A DNA stretch of 36,375 nt from Rhodoferax sp. OV413 (GCA_945861785.1 CAMAWD010000067.1:1-36375), one strand, 5' to 3'; positions 7,595 through 16,473 are shown, counted from the first letter of the stretch. The notes: generated by a model from the sequence alone, not told the origin. Program-made: numbers and translations.

Positions 7595-8350
7595 ATGCAC
7601 GCAATCATTGGCGGAACCCAGACCATGACCCTTCCGGTGCTGGAAGGAATTCGTTCGGAGGTGGTGGAGACACCGTACGGCGCACCTTCAGGGGCCGTCT
7701 CCATTGGATCGATCGGCGGGCGCGAGTTTGCATTCCTGCCCCGGCACGGCAACCCGCATATGCTGCCGCCGCACAAGATCAACTACCGTGCCAACCTGTG
7801 GGCCTTGCGCAAACTGGGGGTCACCAGCGTTGTTGCCATCTGCACTTCCGGTGGCCTGGCCGACCGATTTGGTCCTGGGACCATCGTGTGTCCGGACCAG
7901 ATCATCGACTACACATACGGCCGCGAGCACACGCTGTCGGATGGGCTGTCCGAAGAGCCGGTGGTGCATGTCGATTTCACGATCCCGTTCACCGCGTCGC
8001 TGCGGCAAACTCTCCTGAGTGCCGCACTGGTTGCGAAGGTCGCGGTCTATGACGGTGGTTGCTACGCGTGTTTCAACGGGCCGCGACTGGAGACGGCCGC
8101 CGAAATTCGCGCGCTGGCGCGCGACGGTTGCGATCTGGTGGGTCAGACAATGATGCCTGAAGCTGGCCTGGCGCGGGAGTTGGGTCTGGACTACGCTGCC
8201 CTGTGTCCGATCGTCAATCACGCCGCAGGGCTGGGCGACAGTCGCAACGGCATCTCGCGCGCCGAATTGCGCGCAACGCGCGAAGCGGCGATGGAGCGGG
8301 TTATGCAACTTCTCGTGCGTTTCGCGCAGGCAGAGAGTGCCGTAGCATGA
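7595..8350 (+). CDS. mtnP: S-methyl-5'-thioinosine/thioadenosine phosphorylase family
   Basis: A 251-residue purine nucleoside phosphorylase (PNP_UDP_1 fold). Blocks seen: HAIIGGTQ at the start, LPRHG..HMLPPHKINYRAN (phosphate/ribose site), TSGGLADRFGPGTIV, DQIIDYTYGREHT, CYACFNGPRLETAAEI and VGQTMMPEAGLARELGL. These match MtnP/MTIP enzymes, which cleave 5'-methylthio- or 5'-deoxynucleosides to base plus sugar-1-phosphate. In human MTAP the 6-amino group of adenine is read by Asp220 (TDYD); here the aligned block is VNHAAG, with Asn as in 6-oxopurine enzymes. The start ATG 7595 has GGAG 7 bases upstream. It overlaps the aldolase gene by ATGA. Confidence 0.85.
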   Translation: MHAIIGGTQTMTLPVLEGIRSEVVETPYGAPSGAVSIGSIGGREFAFLPRHGNPHMLPPHKINYRANLWALRKLGVTSVVAICTSGGLADRFGPGTIVCPDQIIDYTYGREHTLSDGLSEEPVVHVDFTIPFTASLRQTLLSAALVAKVAVYDGGCYACFNGPRLETAAEIRALARDGCDLVGQTMMPEAGLARELGLDYAALCPIVNHAAGLGDSRNGISRAELRATREAAMERVMQLLVRFAQAESAVA

Positions 8351-8997
8351 GCGCCAACGAACAGGCGCTGCGCGAGGCGGTGGTCCAGACCTGCCGTGAC
8401 ATGAACCGGCTTGGGGTAGCCAAGGGCACCTCGGGCAACGTGGGCGTTCGAAACGGTGAGGGTTTCCTGATCTCGCCAACGGGCATCGCATATGACCAGA
8501 TGCGTCCCGAGCAGGTTGTGCCCGTGCTCTGGGACGGGTCCTTTGCTGGCGATACTCTGCCTTCGAGCGAGTGGCGCTTCCATCGGGACATCCTGTTCCA
8601 TCGCCGCGAGTTCAATGCCATCGTGCACACGCATTCGATGTATGCCACCGCACTGTCCATCCACGCGCGCGGCATACCGGCGATCCACTACCGCATTGCG
8701 GCGGCTGGCGGGCCGGACATCCGCTGCGCCGAGTACGCGACCTTTGGTGAGCAGGCCTTGTCGGACAACGCGCTCAAGGCCATGCAGGGCCGTAAGGCCT
8801 GCCTGCTGGCACACCATGGCGTGATTGCAGCGGAGAGTTCCCTGCCGCGCGCCCTTGCGCTGGCCGTCACAGTGGAGGAACTGGCGCAACAGTACCTGCT
8901 CAGCCTCACACTGGGTACGCCACCCGTGCTCGATGACGAGGAAATTGCCCGCGTGGCCGTCAAGTTTCGCAGCTACGGCCAGCAACTCACAGCCTGA
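8347..8997 (+). CDS. Class II aldolase/adducin-family protein (5-deoxy/methylthio-ribulose-1-phosphate aldolase candidate)
   Basis: A 216-residue FucA/AraD-type aldolase. It has GTSGNVGVR (phosphate-binding loop), SPTGI, SSEWRFHRDI, zinc ligands in VHTHSMYA and the LAHHGV block. The family cleaves ketose-1-phosphates to DHAP plus an aldehyde. It starts in the phosphorylase stop codon (ATGA), so the two are translationally coupled. With a phosphorylase and an MtnA-type isomerase this is the gene set known for the DHAP shunt (Ald2), giving DHAP plus acetaldehyde or 2-methylthioacetaldehyde. The substrate is inferred from context; the fold assignment is direct. Confidence 0.85.
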   Translation: MSANEQALREAVVQTCRDMNRLGVAKGTSGNVGVRNGEGFLISPTGIAYDQMRPEQVVPVLWDGSFAGDTLPSSEWRFHRDILFHRREFNAIVHTHSMYATALSIHARGIPAIHYRIAAAGGPDIRCAEYATFGEQALSDNALKAMQGRKACLLAHHGVIAAESSLPRALALAVTVEELAQQYLLSLTLGTPPVLDDEEIARVAVKFRSYGQQLTA

Positions 8998-9135
8998 GTC
9001 GCGCCCACGCGGCTATCTGCGCTTGCCGTTGAAGCCACCACTTGCAGCGGTCCGTAGGAATGGTCTCACAGCAACAAGCAAAATTTGCTGCAAGACAATA
9101 TTCTGCGAATGTCCCCAGCGACCCCCGTCATTGGC

Positions 9136-10074
9136 CTATGCCCGGGGTTTTCGCTTGTTGGGTGGTTCAGACTTGCGCGGCCACTTCTCCAGATTGCTGG
9201 TTTCGAGAAGCCCGACAAACTCTTGAGCCGCCTTCGAGAGTTGCTTGCCGGACGCTTGCACCAGGTAGATCGGGCGCAGGAGTTCTGGCGCAAACAGCGG
9301 TATCGTGACGACGTGGGTTCGATCGAAGTAGGGCACAGTGAGTTGCGGCACAACGCTGATTCCCAGATTGCTGGCAACCAGACCCGCCACGGTAGGCAGG
9401 TGGTTGACCTCCAGGCCACTATCGACCAGCTTGGCGCCGCGCAAGGATGAGTTCAGATACTGCGCCAGGCTGCCAGAGCGCGTGAAGCGGATGTAAGCAT
9501 GGCCGCCCAGATCGCCGGGTGTGAGGTGCCGTCGCGTGGCAAGCGGATGGTCCTTGTGGCAGACCACGACAAAACCTTCGTTGAACAGCAATCGCGCTTG
9601 TACGCCGGAACGCCCGGGGCCCTCGGCGGTGATACCGAAATCGGCCTGCCGCGTGCGTACGAGTTCGAGTGCCTCGGGCGGCGACACGTCAAAAATTCCC
9701 AGCTCGATACCAGGGAACTTCAATCGGTAACGCGCCACAATTTCTGGCAACCAATGGGCCGCCAGCGAAGCCAGGGCAGCAATTGCGACCCGCCCCTTGC
9801 GCGCCGTGGCGTGCTCCTTCAAGTCCAGCTCTATCTCTCCCACCTCGTGCATGACGCGCCGTGCCGTCGCGATGAATCGCAGGCCCTCGGGCGTCAGCGT
9901 GACATGCCTGCGGTCACGGTCCACGAGTTGCAGGCCGACGTCACTCTCCAACTTGCGAACCAGTTGACTCAGCGCCGACTGCGTGACAAAGCAACGTTCC
10001 GCCGCGAGCGAAAAATTGCGCAGTTCATCCAGGGCGATCATCGCCCGCATGACGCGTGTGGAGATATCGAACAT
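9136..10074 (-). CDS. LysR-family transcriptional regulator
   Basis: A 312-residue LysR protein: helix-turn-helix at residues 10-70 (LRNFSLAAERCFVTQSALSQLVRKLE), effector domain beyond about 95, and a basic Pro/Lys-rich tail (KRKPRA). It is divergent from the Bug-protein gene that opens the acyl-CoA cluster, with 128 bases between the two starts. By the usual LysR arrangement it probably controls that cluster. It converges on the aldolase gene, with about 140 bases between them that hold nothing I recognise. Confidence 0.9.
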   Translation of the reverse strand: MFDISTRVMRAMIALDELRNFSLAAERCFVTQSALSQLVRKLESDVGLQLVDRDRRHVTLTPEGLRFIATARRVMHEVGEIELDLKEHATARKGRVAIAALASLAAHWLPEIVARYRLKFPGIELGIFDVSPPEALELVRTRQADFGITAEGPGRSGVQARLLFNEGFVVVCHKDHPLATRRHLTPGDLGGHAYIRFTRSGSLAQYLNSSLRGAKLVDSGLEVNHLPTVAGLVASNLGISVVPQLTVPYFDRTHVVTIPLFAPELLRPIYLVQASGKQLSKAAQEFVGLLETSNLEKWPRKSEPPNKRKPRA

Positions 10075-10163
10075 AGGCGGTGGCTCGTAGCGTTGCGAAT
10101 AACAGAAGTGGAAGAATTCATTTTACTTTCCGACTTCAAACCCAAACAATGCAAACATTTATC

Positions 10164-10187
10164 CGCCACCCGCCACCCGCCACCCGC
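10164..10187. repeat. Three tandem 7-base repeats (CGCCACC)
   Basis: CGCCACC occurs three times in a row, followed by a partial CGC, directly before the ribosome-binding site of the Bug-protein gene. It lies in the leader, so copy-number change would alter spacing without breaking a reading frame. Confidence 0.6.
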
Positions 10188-10202
10188 AAACTGGAGACAC
10201 CC

Positions 10203-11171
10203 ATGACATTCCGTTCCGTATTCGGATCGCTCTTGGCGATCATTCTGCTCGCCGCTTCTGCCATGGCAGGTGCACAGGACTTCCCGTCCAAACGAATCAC
10301 GCTGGTCGTCCCCTTTCCGGCCGGCAGTGCCACCGACGGTACCGCGCGCCGCCTTGCAGGAGAACTCAGCCGCATTTCCAACGTGCCAGTGATTGTCGAG
10401 AACAAGCCCGGCGCAGATGGCAATATCGCGGCCCTGCATGTGTTGCGTTCGGACCCAGATGGTTACACCGTGTTCGTGACGACCAACTCCACGCACGCCG
10501 CCAACGTGAACCTCTTCAAGACGTTGCCGTTCGATCCGAAGGCTGATTTTGCGCCGGTCACTGGTATTGCCACGATCCCGATGATGCTTGCTGTGCGGTC
10601 CGACTTCCCGGCCAAAACCATCTCCGAATTCATCGCACTGACCAAGACGCGCCCGCAGCCTGTTACTTTCGGCAGTGGCAGCCAGACCGGGCGTGGCGCT
10701 GGCGAACTGTTCAAGGAGCGCGAGAAGCTTGCGATGACGCACATTCCCTATCGCGGGTCGCCGATGGCCTTGACCGATCTGATGGGTGGCCATGTGGACT
10801 CCTTGTTCGTGGACCCGGTCTCGGCAGCAGGCATGGTGCAGAAGGGCGACCTGCGGGTGCTGGCCGTCACGAGTGCCAAGCGCGCCTCCATCATGCCCAA
10901 CATCCCGACGCTGGACGAAAGCGGCTTGACCGGTTTTGAGCTGACAGCGTGGATCGCCGCATTCGTGCCGGTCAAAACGCCTCAGGCGGCCGTGCAAAGG
11001 CTCAATGCACTGCTCACCGGCATTCTGAAGGATCCTGCCACTGCGACTTTCATGGGCGCCACGGGTGCCACGCCGTTCCCGACCACCCCCGAACAGCTTG
11101 CCGCGTTCGCGGAGACCGACACCAAGCGCTGGGCGAAGGTGGTGGAAGCCGCCAAGATGGAAAAGCAGTAA
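10203..11171 (+). CDS. Bug-family (TctC-like) periplasmic solute-binding protein
   Basis: A 322-residue Bug/TctC protein. A Sec signal peptide ends at about ASAMAGAQ (residues 1-24); the mature protein begins FPSKRITLVVPFPAGSATD, the family's carboxylate-binding loop, and later has VIVENKPGADGNIA and YRGSPMALTDLMGGHVD. These proteins bind carboxylic acids, often without an adjacent TctAB permease, as here. The start ATG 10203 is preceded by GGAG. It is co-directional with the acyl-CoA dehydrogenase 28 bases downstream, so it probably delivers or senses the substrate of the cluster. Confidence 0.9.
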   Translation: MTFRSVFGSLLAIILLAASAMAGAQDFPSKRITLVVPFPAGSATDGTARRLAGELSRISNVPVIVENKPGADGNIAALHVLRSDPDGYTVFVTTNSTHAANVNLFKTLPFDPKADFAPVTGIATIPMMLAVRSDFPAKTISEFIALTKTRPQPVTFGSGSQTGRGAGELFKEREKLAMTHIPYRGSPMALTDLMGGHVDSLFVDPVSAAGMVQKGDLRVLAVTSAKRASIMPNIPTLDESGLTGFELTAWIAAFVPVKTPQAAVQRLNALLTGILKDPATATFMGATGATPFPTTPEQLAAFAETDTKRWAKVVEAAKMEKQ

Positions 11172-11199
11172 ACACCACGCAATGTTCCAAGGAAGATTC

Positions 11200-13008
11200 A
11201 TGTCCAACCTTTCGACGCAACTCCACTTTTCGGCGCCTGTCACCGACAAGGCCGACATCGCCGCAGCCCGTCCGGACCAAGGACACATCGCGCCGGACTG
11301 CGCGGGCCTGAACTTCTACGACATCGACCCGAGCTTGCGTGCCTCGCTGGCCGTGAACATGGATGCCAAGGTGTTCGAACATTTCAAACCCCATATTCGC
11401 AATCTCGGCGGCGTGGCCGGTGATCAGTTGGACTACCTGGCCCGAATCACCGACCGCAACCCGCCGCAACTCGAACAACGCGACCGCTTCGGGCGCGACA
11501 TTGCACGGCTGGTCTACCACCCCGCGTATCACGAGATGGAGAAGATCGGTTTCGAAGACTTCCAGATGCACTCGATGTGCCATCAGCCCGATGCGTTGGG
11601 CTGGGGTGGTCCCGCGCCGCAATCGGTCAAGTACGCGTTCCAGTACCTGTTCAGCCAGTCCGAATTCGGCATGATGTGTCCGCTCAGCATCACCGACGCG
11701 ACGATCCATATTCTGCGTACCTACGCCAGCGATGAGCTCAAGGCCTATCTGCTGCCCAAGATGATGGAGCCCAAGCTGAAGGATCTGTGGAAGGGCACGC
11801 AATTCATGACTGAGCGCGCGGGTGGATCGGATGTCGGCACGCTGGAGACCGTTGCACGCAACGAGAACGGCGTGTGGCGCCTGTATGGCGACAAGTGGTT
11901 CGCCTCGCACACCGACGCACACATCGCACTGATTCTTGCGCGCCCCGAGGGCGCGCCTGCGGGAATCAAGGGCGTGGGTCTGTTCGCGCTGCCGCGTTAC
12001 TTGCCCGACGGCTCGCGCAACAACTACCGGATCGTTCGCCTGAAGGAAAAGCTTGGCACCAAGTCACTGGCTTCATGCGAACTGGTGCTCGAAGGCGCCG
12101 AGGCCTACCTGGTCGGCGAAGCCGGGGAAGGCATCAAGCAAATGATGGAGCAGGTCAACATGTCGCGCCTCTCGCACGGCGTGCGCGCGGCTGGCATGAT
12201 GCGGCGTTGCTTCAACGAAGCCATGCAGGTGGCACGGCACCGCAATGCGTTTGGCGCCAAGATCATCGAACATCCGCTGCTGCGACGTCAGATCATGAAG
12301 ATCCTGGTTCCTCAGGAACAGGCGCTCGCGATGTCGATGCTCGCCGCTGGCTACATGGATCAGGCGCGTGCCGGATCCAAGAAAGCGCAGCAGTTGATCC
12401 GCATCCTGACGCCGCTCGTGAAGTTCCGTGCCTGTCGCGATGCCATCTCGGCCACCCGTGCCGCAATGGAAACCCGCGGCGGCAATGGATACATCGAGGA
12501 ATGGGTCAACGCGCGTATGGTGCGCGACGCACACATCGGCGTACTGTGGGAGGGCACGAGCAACATCAACGCCATCGACGTGGTGCGCCGTGCGGCGGCC
12601 AAGGCAGGCGCCCACAAGGCGCTGCATGCATTGCTGCTGGAGAAGATCGAGCAGTTGCCGCAATTGCCGCAGGCCTTCGCGCAGCGCCTGCGCCAGGCAG
12701 CCGACAGGAGCTTTGGATTCGTCAGCCGCGTCGCCGATGGCGGCTCCAGCACGGAGCACCTAGCCCGCGAGGCGGCCAGTGCCTTTTATAACGCGTCCAG
12801 CGCTGTGGTGCTGGCATGGGAGTCGTTGCAGCCGAGCGGCGACCCGCGCAAGCTGTTGATCAGCCGTTTCGTGCTGGAGCAGCGCGTGGAAGCCATCGAC
12901 CCGCTGGCGCCACCCGATGGCGCGTGGGAAAGCGAGGCCTACGCCGTATTACTGGGCGAAGACCGCGAAATTTCGGTGGACGCCGCCCTGGTGTTGGTCG
13001 CTGGCTGA
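11200..13008 (+). CDS. Acyl-CoA dehydrogenase, AidB-like
   Basis: A 602-residue flavin-dependent acyl-CoA dehydrogenase, longer than the ~380-residue core type and matching the AidB-like/extended class. FAD/substrate motifs: CPLSITDATIHIL, MTERAGGSDVGTLE, RLKEKLGTKSLAS, VNMSRLSHGVRAAG (Arg before the C-terminal helices), ETRGGNGYIEEWVNARMVRDAHIG and VLWEGTSNINAIDVVRR. It would introduce the alpha-beta double bond into an acyl-CoA. ATG 11200 is chosen for the GGAAG 5-6 bases upstream; ATG 11182 is in frame. It sits between the Bug gene and the CoA-transferase in one operon. Confidence 0.88.
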   Translation: MSNLSTQLHFSAPVTDKADIAAARPDQGHIAPDCAGLNFYDIDPSLRASLAVNMDAKVFEHFKPHIRNLGGVAGDQLDYLARITDRNPPQLEQRDRFGRDIARLVYHPAYHEMEKIGFEDFQMHSMCHQPDALGWGGPAPQSVKYAFQYLFSQSEFGMMCPLSITDATIHILRTYASDELKAYLLPKMMEPKLKDLWKGTQFMTERAGGSDVGTLETVARNENGVWRLYGDKWFASHTDAHIALILARPEGAPAGIKGVGLFALPRYLPDGSRNNYRIVRLKEKLGTKSLASCELVLEGAEAYLVGEAGEGIKQMMEQVNMSRLSHGVRAAGMMRRCFNEAMQVARHRNAFGAKIIEHPLLRRQIMKILVPQEQALAMSMLAAGYMDQARAGSKKAQQLIRILTPLVKFRACRDAISATRAAMETRGGNGYIEEWVNARMVRDAHIGVLWEGTSNINAIDVVRRAAAKAGAHKALHALLLEKIEQLPQLPQAFAQRLRQAADRSFGFVSRVADGGSSTEHLAREAASAFYNASSAVVLAWESLQPSGDPRKLLISRFVLEQRVEAIDPLAPPDGAWESEAYAVLLGEDREISVDAALVLVAG

Positions 13009-13039
13009 AGTACGACAACGAACCCAGGAACTACCTGCC

Positions 13040-14248
13040 ATGCGAAAGGTAACCGGCCCTCTGCAGGGCATTCGAATCGTGGACATGACGTCGGTGCTGA
13101 TGGGGCCTTTTGCCACCCAGATCCTCGCCGACTACGGCGCTGACGTGATCAAGATTGAAAGCGCGGAAGGCGACCTGCTGCGCCTGGGCGGTGCCTTGCG
13201 CAACCCCGGCATGGGCTCGCTCTATCTGCAGACCAACCGCAACAAGCGCAGCGTGGTGCTCGATGCCAAGATGGCCGCCGGGCGCGCCTCGCTACTCGCG
13301 TTATGTGCCGATGCGGAGGTCTTCGTGAGCAATATCCGTCCTGCGGCGATGAAGCGGCTGGACCTGAGCTACGAAGATGTCAAGGCGGTCAACCCCGGCA
13401 TCATCTACGTGTCGCTGGTAGGGTATGGCCAGGATGGCCCCTACAAGGACAGACCCGCCTATGACGACCTGATCCAGGGCATAACGGCCATTCCGTCGCT
13501 CATCGGACGCACACAGCATGGCGATCCGCAGTACGTCCCGATCACGTTGGCCGACAAGGTGGCGGGCCTTTCGGCGGCCCATGCCATCCTCGCCGCACTT
13601 GTCTACAAAGGCCGCACCGGCACAGGCCAGAGTGTCGAAGTTCCGATGTTCGAAATCATGAGCCAGTTCGTGCTGACCGACCATATGGGCGGACAGTGTT
13701 TCGATCCGCCCATCGGGCCAGCCGGGTACAACCGCCTGCTGTCGCCGGACCGGCGGCCCTACCAGACCCGTGACGGCTTCATCTCCGCGCTCGTCTACAC
13801 GGACGAACACTGGCGCAGGTTCTTTGAACTCATTGGCCGGCCCGAGGAGTTCCACGGGTCGCCCATGTTCCACGACCATGCCACGCGCACACGCAGCTAC
13901 GACGAGGTCTACCGGTTCATCGCCAAGGAGATGAAGACGAAAACGACGGGGGAATGGCAGGACGCGTTCGAACGCCACGACATCCCGTGGGCTCCCACGC
14001 ACAGTGTGGAAGACCTCATCGACGACCCGCATCTGCGCGCGGTCGAGTTGCTGCAGACCATCGACCACCCGACCGAAGGCAGGCTGCGCATGATTGCGCC
14101 GCCGATCAAATTCGGCGCGACGCCTGCCTCCATTTACCGGCATCCACCGAGCCTCGGGGAACACACAGCCGAAGTGTTGGGGGAATTGGCGCGTGCAACC
14201 GCGGCGTCGGCGCCAGCCAGCACACGCCAGGTGACCGAGTCGCTTTAG
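13040..14248 (+). CDS. CaiB/BaiF family III CoA-transferase
   Basis: A 402-residue family III CoA-transferase. Evidence: GIRIVDMTSVLMGPFATQIL, LADYGADVIKIE, NRNKRSVVLD, GYGQDGPYKDRPAYD and the catalytic Asp (about residue 172) in ITLADKVAGLSAAHAIL. It would activate a carboxylic acid by transferring CoA from an acyl-CoA donor, the entry step to the dehydrogenase encoded just upstream. An AGGA lies before ATG 13040. It is intact, with normal family length. Confidence 0.9.
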   Translation: MRKVTGPLQGIRIVDMTSVLMGPFATQILADYGADVIKIESAEGDLLRLGGALRNPGMGSLYLQTNRNKRSVVLDAKMAAGRASLLALCADAEVFVSNIRPAAMKRLDLSYEDVKAVNPGIIYVSLVGYGQDGPYKDRPAYDDLIQGITAIPSLIGRTQHGDPQYVPITLADKVAGLSAAHAILAALVYKGRTGTGQSVEVPMFEIMSQFVLTDHMGGQCFDPPIGPAGYNRLLSPDRRPYQTRDGFISALVYTDEHWRRFFELIGRPEEFHGSPMFHDHATRTRSYDEVYRFIAKEMKTKTTGEWQDAFERHDIPWAPTHSVEDLIDDPHLRAVELLQTIDHPTEGRLRMIAPPIKFGATPASIYRHPPSLGEHTAEVLGELARATAASAPASTRQVTESL

Positions 14249-14309
14249 TACGCACCCCTGCGATACCCTGCTACCGCCTGTCGCGCGACTGCAAATCACA
14301 CCCTCGTTC

Positions 14310-14860
14310 ATGGCCGATTTGCTCGACAACTTCCGCCTCGCCGCGCTGCCATCCGCTACGGATGGGTTCGGTACCGAGGTCAAGGCGTTTCTCGCCACGC
14401 AGCGTCGGTGCTCAGTTGCGCGATCGCCGACAACGGCTTTCTCGAATTCTCGACCGCACCACTGCAACAGCCGGGCAGTGGCGCCGTCAGCGCCCGGGTG
14501 CCGTTCGCGCTGGTGTCCGAGCACCTGACCATGGCGTTCGTCATGACGCTACAGTACGGAAATGACCGCGTGCAGTTCGGCAAATTCATTGGCAAGTTCC
14601 AGGCCATCCAGCACCAGCTCAGCGCGGTGGCCAAGTCGCGCACGAGTGAAGCGGCGCAACTCGTCGCATCTCTTGCGCATGCCATCCACGGCGCTATCGG
14701 AACTACTGCCGAAAACGACTTGCGGCTCTACACGCGGCGCCTGCACGAATGGCGCATGGCGCACGGCCCGGAGGCGCGCTGGAACCGCGTGCTGGGGCAA
14801 GCCCTGCTGGACAGCCGCGAGCCATTGATTGCAGATTTCTCCCGCCATATCGCCGCCTGA
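14310..14860 (+). pseudogene. Second acyl-CoA dehydrogenase, deleted remnant
   Basis: One frame starts MADLLDNFRLAALPSATDGFG and reads as an acyl-CoA dehydrogenase N-terminus for about 30 codons. From about 14410 another frame carries HLTMAFVMTLQYGNDRVQFG and then KFIGKFQAIQHQLSAVA, the hallmark C-domain block. After SRTSEAAQL it jumps to AHAIHGAIGTTAENDL and the final helices. A normal gene would need ~380 codons; only ~180 are present. I infer at least two internal deletions, one out of frame, removing most of the FAD/acyl-binding domain. The stop overlaps the next gene (TGATG), so the order of the old operon is preserved. Confidence 0.78.
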
Positions 14861-15264
14861 TGCGAGAACACAAATCCATGCCACCCAATACCGATTCCGC
14901 CTTGCGCCCCGAGCAGGAGTATCTGCACTTTCTTTCCCAGGGGCGCCTGATGATCCAGCGTAGCCGCTCCAGCGGCCGCTATGTTTTCTATCCGCGTATC
15001 GCCGAACCTCTGACCGGTGCCCAGGACCTTGAATGGGTCGAGGCCTCGGGCCTGGGCACCGTTTATGCCACCAGTGTCATGCGCCAGCGTGCACCTGCGG
15101 ACAACTACAACGTAGCGTTGATCGATCTCGCGGAAGGCGTGCGCATGATGGCCCGCGTGGAGGGTATGGCCCCAGATGCCGTGTCCATTGGCATGCGCGT
15201 GAAGGCACGTATTGCACAGGTAGACGAGCAGCCCATCGTGCTGTTCGACCCTGTCACCGAATGA
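14860..15264 (+). CDS. OB-fold (DUF35-type) partner protein lacking the zinc ribbon
   Basis: 134 residues. The layout is that of Zn-ribbon/OB-fold acyl-CoA-associated proteins: an N-terminal helix, a hairpin (LMIQRSRSSGRYVFYPRIAEP), then the OB barrel (WVEASGLGTVYATSVM.. VALIDLAEGVRMMARV.. IVLFDP). In the family the hairpin usually carries C-x2-C pairs binding zinc; here the matching positions are Ser and no Cys is present. These proteins pair with SCP2-type thiolases, exactly the next gene. ATG 14860 is chosen for the TGATG overlap; ATG 14878 is possible. Confidence 0.78.
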   Translation: MREHKSMPPNTDSALRPEQEYLHFLSQGRLMIQRSRSSGRYVFYPRIAEPLTGAQDLEWVEASGLGTVYATSVMRQRAPADNYNVALIDLAEGVRMMARVEGMAPDAVSIGMRVKARIAQVDEQPIVLFDPVTE

Positions 15265-15318
15265 CTCGCGGACTGCCGCGGCGATCGTCTCACCACCCCT
15301 CCCTCGGAGCAAGCGCAC

Positions 15319-16473
15319 GTGTACCCAACATTTCCCCGCGGCAAGGCGGCCATCGTCGGTGCCGCCACCTATGGTATTGGCGAAGCACCGGGCCTCGAAT
15401 CCATCGACCTCGCCGCGCAAGCAGGCCTGAAGGCACTTGCTCAGGCTGGCCTGACACCGCAGGATGTGGACGGCCTGTTCGTTTGCCTGCCGCAGGATTT
15501 CCTGTCCGGACTGTCCATGTCGGAGTATCTGGGCATCCATCCCAAACTCACGGACAACAACCGCACCGGCGGTTCCGCTTTCCTGACCCATGTGTTCTGG
15601 GCCGCACTGGCGCTGGCCTCAGGCCAGTGCAATGTAGCCCTGGTCACCTATGGCAGCAACCAGCGTACCGGGGCTGGCAAACTGGTCAGTGCCATGAAGC
15701 AACCCTACTTTGAGGCGCCGTACCGTCCGGTCATGCCGATTGCGGGTTATGCGCTGGCGGCGTCGCGGCACATGCACCAGTACGGCACCACGCGCGAACA
15801 ACTGGCCGCGGTGGCTGTGTCCGCGCGCCAATGGGCTCAGAAAAATCCTGAGGCGTTCATGCGCGGTGACCTGAGTGTCCAAGACGTGCTCGCCGCCCGT
15901 ATGGTCGCCGATCCGCTGACAGTGCGCGACTGCTGCCTGGTGACGGACGGCGCCGCGGCCATCGTGATGACACGTTCCGAGCGCGCTCCGGACCACAACC
16001 GCAACCCTGTGTTCGTGCTGGGTGCCGCTGCTGCCACGACCCATGCCAACATATCCGCCATGCCAGACCTCACGGTCACGGGTGCGGCCGATTCCGGTGC
16101 GCGCGCATTTGCGCAAGCCGGATATGCGCCGAGCGACATGGACGTGGTGCAGCTCTACGACGCATTCACGATCAACACCATCCTGTTCCTGGAAGACCTG
16201 GGCTTTTGTCCAAAGGGTGAAGGCGGGCGTTTTGTGGAGGGTGGCCGCATCGCGCCAGGTGGCGAGCTGCCCGTGAACACGAACGGAGGTGGCCTGTCGT
16301 GCGCGCATCCTGGCATGTACGGCCTGTTCACGCTTGTCGAGGCCACGCAACAACTCATGGGCCTGGCCGGTGAACGCCAGGTGCCAGGCGCCCGCCTTGC
16401 GCTGGCGCATGGCAGCGGCGGCGTGTTGTCCAGCCAAGCCACGGCGATCCTCGGCACGCGCGACACGTTGTGA
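15319..16473 (+). CDS. SCP2-type thiolase / lipid-transfer protein
   Basis: A 384-residue thiolase-superfamily protein starting at GTG 15319. Blocks: KAAIVGAATYGIG, ALAQAGLTPQDVDGLFV, QLYDAFTINTILFLEDLGF, VNTNGGGLSCAHPGMYG (catalytic-base region) and the LALAHGSGGVLSSQA ending. At the usual nucleophilic Cys position the sequence is NNRTGGSAFLTHV with no Cys, typical of Ltp/SCP2-like members that act as thiolases or retro-aldolases with an OB-fold partner. Its partner gene lies just upstream. Predicted role: C-C bond cleavage of a beta-oxo- or beta-hydroxyacyl-CoA. Confidence 0.87.
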   Translation: MYPTFPRGKAAIVGAATYGIGEAPGLESIDLAAQAGLKALAQAGLTPQDVDGLFVCLPQDFLSGLSMSEYLGIHPKLTDNNRTGGSAFLTHVFWAALALASGQCNVALVTYGSNQRTGAGKLVSAMKQPYFEAPYRPVMPIAGYALAASRHMHQYGTTREQLAAVAVSARQWAQKNPEAFMRGDLSVQDVLAARMVADPLTVRDCCLVTDGAAAIVMTRSERAPDHNRNPVFVLGAAAATTHANISAMPDLTVTGAADSGARAFAQAGYAPSDMDVVQLYDAFTINTILFLEDLGFCPKGEGGRFVEGGRIAPGGELPVNTNGGGLSCAHPGMYGLFTLVEATQQLMGLAGERQVPGARLALAHGSGGVLSSQATAILGTRDTL

